Assembly (NCBI RefSeq): GCF_030151085.1
Contig: NZ_JASLER010000052.1
Coordinates: 1 to 8,835 of the forward strand
DNA length: 8,835 nt
Reading direction: 5' to 3'
Source of the DNA: Bacteroides sp.
GTDB taxonomy: Bacteria; Bacteroidota; Bacteroidia; Bacteroidales; Bacteroidaceae
Positions 6,822 to 8,835 of the stretch are shown here, piece after piece. The position numbers and the translations under genes are program-made. The notes beneath the pieces were generated by a model. It made no database searches and was not told where the DNA came from. It saw nothing but the letters and a program-made list of their open reading frames with translations. Position 1 is the stretch's first letter; each line of letters opens with the position of its first letter.

Positions 6822-7886
6822 ATGAAAACCAAGATTCTATTTACACTTTTACTTTTTGTAGCAGGAATACATTACTGCAATGGACAGACAAACTTGCAAA
6901 TCGCTCCGGAAACTTTAGCAACTCCCGAAAGGAATGGAATATGGCTGCAACCTGCCCAAAACACAAAAGCACAACCTGTTTGGGGATTTGCAGACGGTAT
7001 TCAGATAGGGATTGCTCCTTTGAGTGGTCCTCGTGGACTGATCCGTATATATACACCTTATTTAAAACATGAAAAATTCGTTGTGACTAACTTTATAGCT
7101 TTTGAGCCGGTAGATAAAGCAAAAAATAGCAGAGGACTATCTGAATTGGAATGGAGCCAGTTGGATAATGTACGTGGCAAACGTTTTTGGAGCAGCAATA
7201 CTACTGAATCTCCTTCATTCCCAGATCAATATTATCCTGCACAGGGCGTAGTAGCTCATGAAAATGGAGTTGAAACCTTGACTGTTTATTTCTTCTGTGA
7301 AACGTTTGAAAATGGTGCAGACGTTTATGTACGGATTAAATTCACGGAAGGAAAGCCTTATGAATTTGAGTTGACATCCTATACCACTAATGATTCCGAT
7401 CAGCTAAATCGTTTTATTCTCACAGCTACGATGGGGAATAAAGCACGTCTCAGAACATTGCACCTTGCAAATGGAAAGACAAAAGAAGCTGGTTTATTAT
7501 GGTCCGATTATAAAGACTCTAACTTTACGCCGCATGATCATACTTCTTTATCTGAAATGATAAAGGATAAAGAGGACGGTGCGTGGTTCATAGCCTCTCC
7601 TGATGAAGAAAATCCTGAAGAAGCCGTTTATGCTGATGACACAGATACTCATTGGAAATATGAAGGTAAGAAGGCAACACAATATTGGTATTGTCCCAAG
7701 CCAAGTAACGAATTAGAAGGAGTAGTAAACGGGCGATATACATATTGGGCCAGCAAATCTCCTATTCCCGGCGGCATAGCCTATGAGAATTTTGAATTGA
7801 CTGAGCCTTTCCGTTGCGGACAAAGCTATATTTTCGGTATTACACCGCTTTCGCCTCAAGAGCTGATAAATGAAGTTATTCAATAA
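6822..7886 (+). CDS. Secreted protein of unknown function
   Basis: A 354-residue protein that I cannot assign to a named family. It begins with a Sec signal peptide: Lys2 and Lys4, a hydrophobic core ILFTLLLFVAG (5-15), and a probable cut after CNG with Gln22 as first mature residue, a common Bacteroidota signal peptidase I pattern. The only Cys nearby (19) is not in a lipobox, so it is probably a soluble periplasmic or exported protein. The mature part is rich in aromatic and beta-type segments, such as PVWGFADGIQIGIAPLSGPRGL (starting at 52), GKRFWSSNTTESPSFPDQYY, DTDTHWKYEGKKATQYWYCP and YENFELTEPF...YIFGITPLSP near the end. No catalytic motif is obvious. It is divergent from the LacI gene and has its own promoter, so it is probably a member of the same sugar regulon; a carbohydrate-binding or -processing role is inference only. 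Confidence 0.85.
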   Translation: MKTKILFTLLLFVAGIHYCNGQTNLQIAPETLATPERNGIWLQPAQNTKAQPVWGFADGIQIGIAPLSGPRGLIRIYTPYLKHEKFVVTNFIAFEPVDKAKNSRGLSELEWSQLDNVRGKRFWSSNTTESPSFPDQYYPAQGVVAHENGVETLTVYFFCETFENGADVYVRIKFTEGKPYEFELTSYTTNDSDQLNRFILTATMGNKARLRTLHLANGKTKEAGLLWSDYKDSNFTPHDHTSLSEMIKDKEDGAWFIASPDEENPEEAVYADDTDTHWKYEGKKATQYWYCPKPSNELEGVVNGRYTYWASKSPIPGGIAYENFELTEPFRCGQSYIFGITPLSPQELINEVIQ

Positions 7887-7923
7887 GGTATATATAATAC
7901 CCAACTTTAAACTTTAGGTAAAC

Positions 7924-7992
7924 TAATAACTCATGTTACGCAAATCATTTGGTTAGACCGAAAGCCTTATAAGGTCGTAACATGAGATATTA
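7924..7992. repeat. Inverted repeat after the secreted-protein gene
   Basis: A 17-base arm at 7924-7940 pairs with 7976-7992 with one mismatch; the inner 11 bases (CTCATGTTACG / CGTAACATGAG) are perfect. The 35-base loop contains a perfect 10-base palindrome CCTTATAAGG (7965-7974). It begins 38 bases after the stop codon at 7886 but has no T run, so it looks like an RNA hairpin or protein site and not a classic terminator. Confidence 0.7.
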
Positions 7993-8067
7993 ATAGGAAA
8001 CTTCCTTAATACTTATCAGAAACTTGCTTTGCTTAGATATAAAAATTATCTCGGCTATAGACAAAAC

Positions 8068-8151
8068 TATAACCGAAACTTTTGATTATATAACCGAAGC
8101 TTTTGGTTTTATAATCAAAAGTTCTGATTATAAGATTAAAGCTTCTGATTA
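8068..8151. repeat. Four-copy 21-bp tandem repeat with internal dyad symmetry
   Basis: Four units start in exact 21-base phase at 8068, 8089, 8110 and 8131. Units 1 and 2 begin TATAACCGAA and share CTTTTG; units 3 and 4 share TTCTGATTA at their ends. Each unit is itself roughly palindromic, so units 1-3 form a hairpin: 8077-8090 is the perfect reverse complement of 8110-8123 and the loop (8091-8109) continues the stem with G-T pairs. Just before it, 8051-8060 pairs with 8067-8076 with one mismatch. Confidence 0.75.
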
Positions 8152-8326
8152 AAGTTTGTAGTCTGGGCAAGGCAACTTATATCTCTATGCAAAATAAGTT
8201 TTCTCTTTATGTGAAGCAAGTTTTATATTAATATCTAATAAATTAGAAATCTATTGGCTCTAACTTCTAAAAGATTTCTCCTTGTGTGACATCGGTAAGT
8301 AATTATCGGTAAAAATAGACATTTAT

Positions 8327-8370
8327 AAAGTAGTAGAAATATTGACTGTATTTCTACTACTTTTCTTTTT
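8327..8370 (+). terminator. Strong intrinsic terminator, rightward
   Basis: A perfect 15-bp stem (8327-8341 with 8349-8363, AAAGTAGTAGAAATA and its complement) with a 7-base loop TTGACTG is followed by TTCTTTTT (the stem end plus tail is almost pure T). This is a textbook Rho-independent terminator for plus-strand transcripts. It lies about 440 bases past the stop of the secreted-protein gene, so it ends either a long 3' leader-out region or an unseen short RNA. Confidence 0.8.
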
Positions 8371-8443
8371 ATATCATTATTCTTTATTTTATTACTCCTA
8401 TTAAATTACTGTTTAATCTGCTTTGGTTATTGTATAGCCGAGG

Positions 8444-8507
8444 ATAAAGCTATGTGGCACTCTCGTTGGGGTCTTCCTGATGGCGAAGTTCTTTCGGAAC
8501 TTAATCC
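8444..8507. repeat. 64-bp perfect inner inverted repeat, right arm
   Basis: Mirror of 329-392. Homology to araB begins here abruptly: the bases before it (8433-8443) match nothing in the left araB copy, where codons for GCAAGH precede the shared Lys codon. Confidence 0.95.
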
Positions 8508-8835
8508 AAAGTTAGGGGAGATGCATTCGCATTTATTTACTCAAACCAGTACCAGTGATACTAAAGCAGGTACACTTACAAGCGAATGGGCAATGAAACT
8601 TGGCCTATCAGAAGGTATCGCAGTAGCTGTAGGCGCATTGGATGCGCACATGGGCGCTGTCGGAGCTTCGGTAGCACCTGGGGTACTTACGCGCATTATC
8701 GGAACTTCTACTTGCGATATCATGGTGGCTCCTGCAAATGAAGTGGGTAACCGTTGTATCAAAGGAATCTGCGGTCAGGTAGACGGCTCTGTACTTCCCG
8801 GATTTATCGGATTCGAAGCCGGACAATCGGCTTTT
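8446..8835 (+). pseudogene. araB: Internal fragment of a second AraB-type ribulokinase (5'-truncated; 3' end off window)
   Basis: The frame encodes 130 residues matching residues 210-339 of the ribulokinase at the left edge, in inverted orientation and without gaps. It holds KAMWHSRWGLPDGEVLSELNP, the probable catalytic Asp in GALDAHMGAVGASVAPG, and ends at exactly the same residue (GQSAF) as the other copy. The upstream frame is open back to 8329 but codes for low-complexity Leu/Phe/Ile-rich residues unlike a kinase, and the first ATG is the internal Met at 8452. Codons for the N-terminal 209 residues are absent, so no complete kinase can be made from what is seen. Eleven residues differ from the left copy, all between residues 231 and 269. 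Either a broken gene copy or an assembly junction; see findings. Confidence 0.85.
8695..8835. repeat. 141-bp perfect terminal inverted repeat, right arm
   Basis: Reverse complement of bases 1-141 without a mismatch, in frame within the ribulokinase fragment. True length in the genome is unknown because both arms reach the window edges. Confidence 0.97.

Larger units (their letters stand above)
7887..8443. other. Non-coding AT-rich region between secreted-protein gene and araB fragment
   Basis: About 557 bases with no convincing coding frame on either strand. It holds the 17-bp inverted repeat, the 21-bp tandem repeats and the intrinsic terminator listed separately. The last bases before the araB homology (TATAGCCGAG, 8433-8442) are the exact reverse complement of 8050-8059. 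I see no tRNA, rRNA, CRISPR array or transposase remnant. Confidence 0.8.

Noticed and set aside
7924..7992. Invertible promoter (phase-variation switch) between inverted repeats
   Set aside because: The spacer is only 35 bases with no promoter match inside, too short for the usual Bacteroides invertible promoters, and no invertase gene is nearby.
8068..8151. CRISPR array
   Set aside because: The 21-bp units are directly adjacent with no unique spacers, are imperfect, and there are no cas genes.
8329..8445. Extension of the right araB fragment upstream as an N-terminal coding region
   Set aside because: The frame is open but runs through a terminator hairpin and T-rich DNA, encodes low-complexity hydrophobic residues, and has no start codon or similarity to the kinase N-terminus.
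8608..8826. Minus-strand open frame of 72 codons near the right edge
   Set aside because: Antisense to the araB fragment, in a different frame from the shadow above; no independent support.
1..8835. Composite transposon or integron bounded by terminal inverted repeats
   Set aside because: The repeats are coding araB sequence, there is no transposase or integrase, and no target-site duplication can be seen. The exact 141-base length points to assembly.

Overview
The window looks like DNA from a gut-type Bacteroidota, most likely Bacteroides or a close relative. Three things support this: two promoters that fit the TTTG / TAnnTTTG pattern of the Bacteroidota primary sigma factor, a lack of strong Shine-Dalgarno sequences, and proteins of typical Bacteroides style (FucP-type transporter, small lipoprotein, LacI regulator with a T-A-x-x-x-F recognition helix).

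Layout. On the minus strand, read right to left, are a LacI-family regulator (5586-6590), then a tight four-gene sugar operon: L-fucose/D-arabinose isomerase fucI (3720-5507), a lipoprotein of unknown function that resembles a sugar mutarotase (2482-3705), a FucP-like MFS sugar:proton symporter (1025-2467), and the first 339 codons of an AraB-type ribulokinase (1-1017, cut by the window edge). Gaps inside the operon are only 7-14 bases. Divergent from the regulator is a secreted protein of unknown function (6822-7886, plus). The 231-base space between regulator and secreted protein holds two divergent promoters with -33 boxes only 4 bases apart. After the secreted gene comes about 560 bases of AT-rich non-coding DNA with a long inverted repeat, a four-copy 21-bp tandem repeat that folds on itself, and a strong intrinsic terminator. 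It ends abruptly at an internal piece of a second ribulokinase copy (8446-8835, plus), which runs off the right edge.

How the genes fit together. FucI, FucP and an AraB-type ribulokinase, with no fuculokinase or fuculose-phosphate aldolase in view, fit D-arabinose better than L-fucose: D-arabinose is taken up by the FucP-like carrier, isomerised to D-ribulose, and phosphorylated to D-ribulose 5-phosphate, which enters the pentose phosphate pathway without an aldolase. The LacI protein probably controls both the operon and the divergent secreted gene. This is inference from family knowledge and needs testing.

Window ends. The first 141 bases are the exact reverse complement of the last 141, and identity stops at base 142. 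Further in, the two ribulokinase copies differ at about 51 of 187 positions and then become identical again for 64 bases. An exact 141-base terminal match is what a k=141 de Bruijn graph assembler would leave at a contig end, so the inverted duplication may come from metagenome assembly of two strains. A real inverted, gene-converted araB fragment is the alternative.
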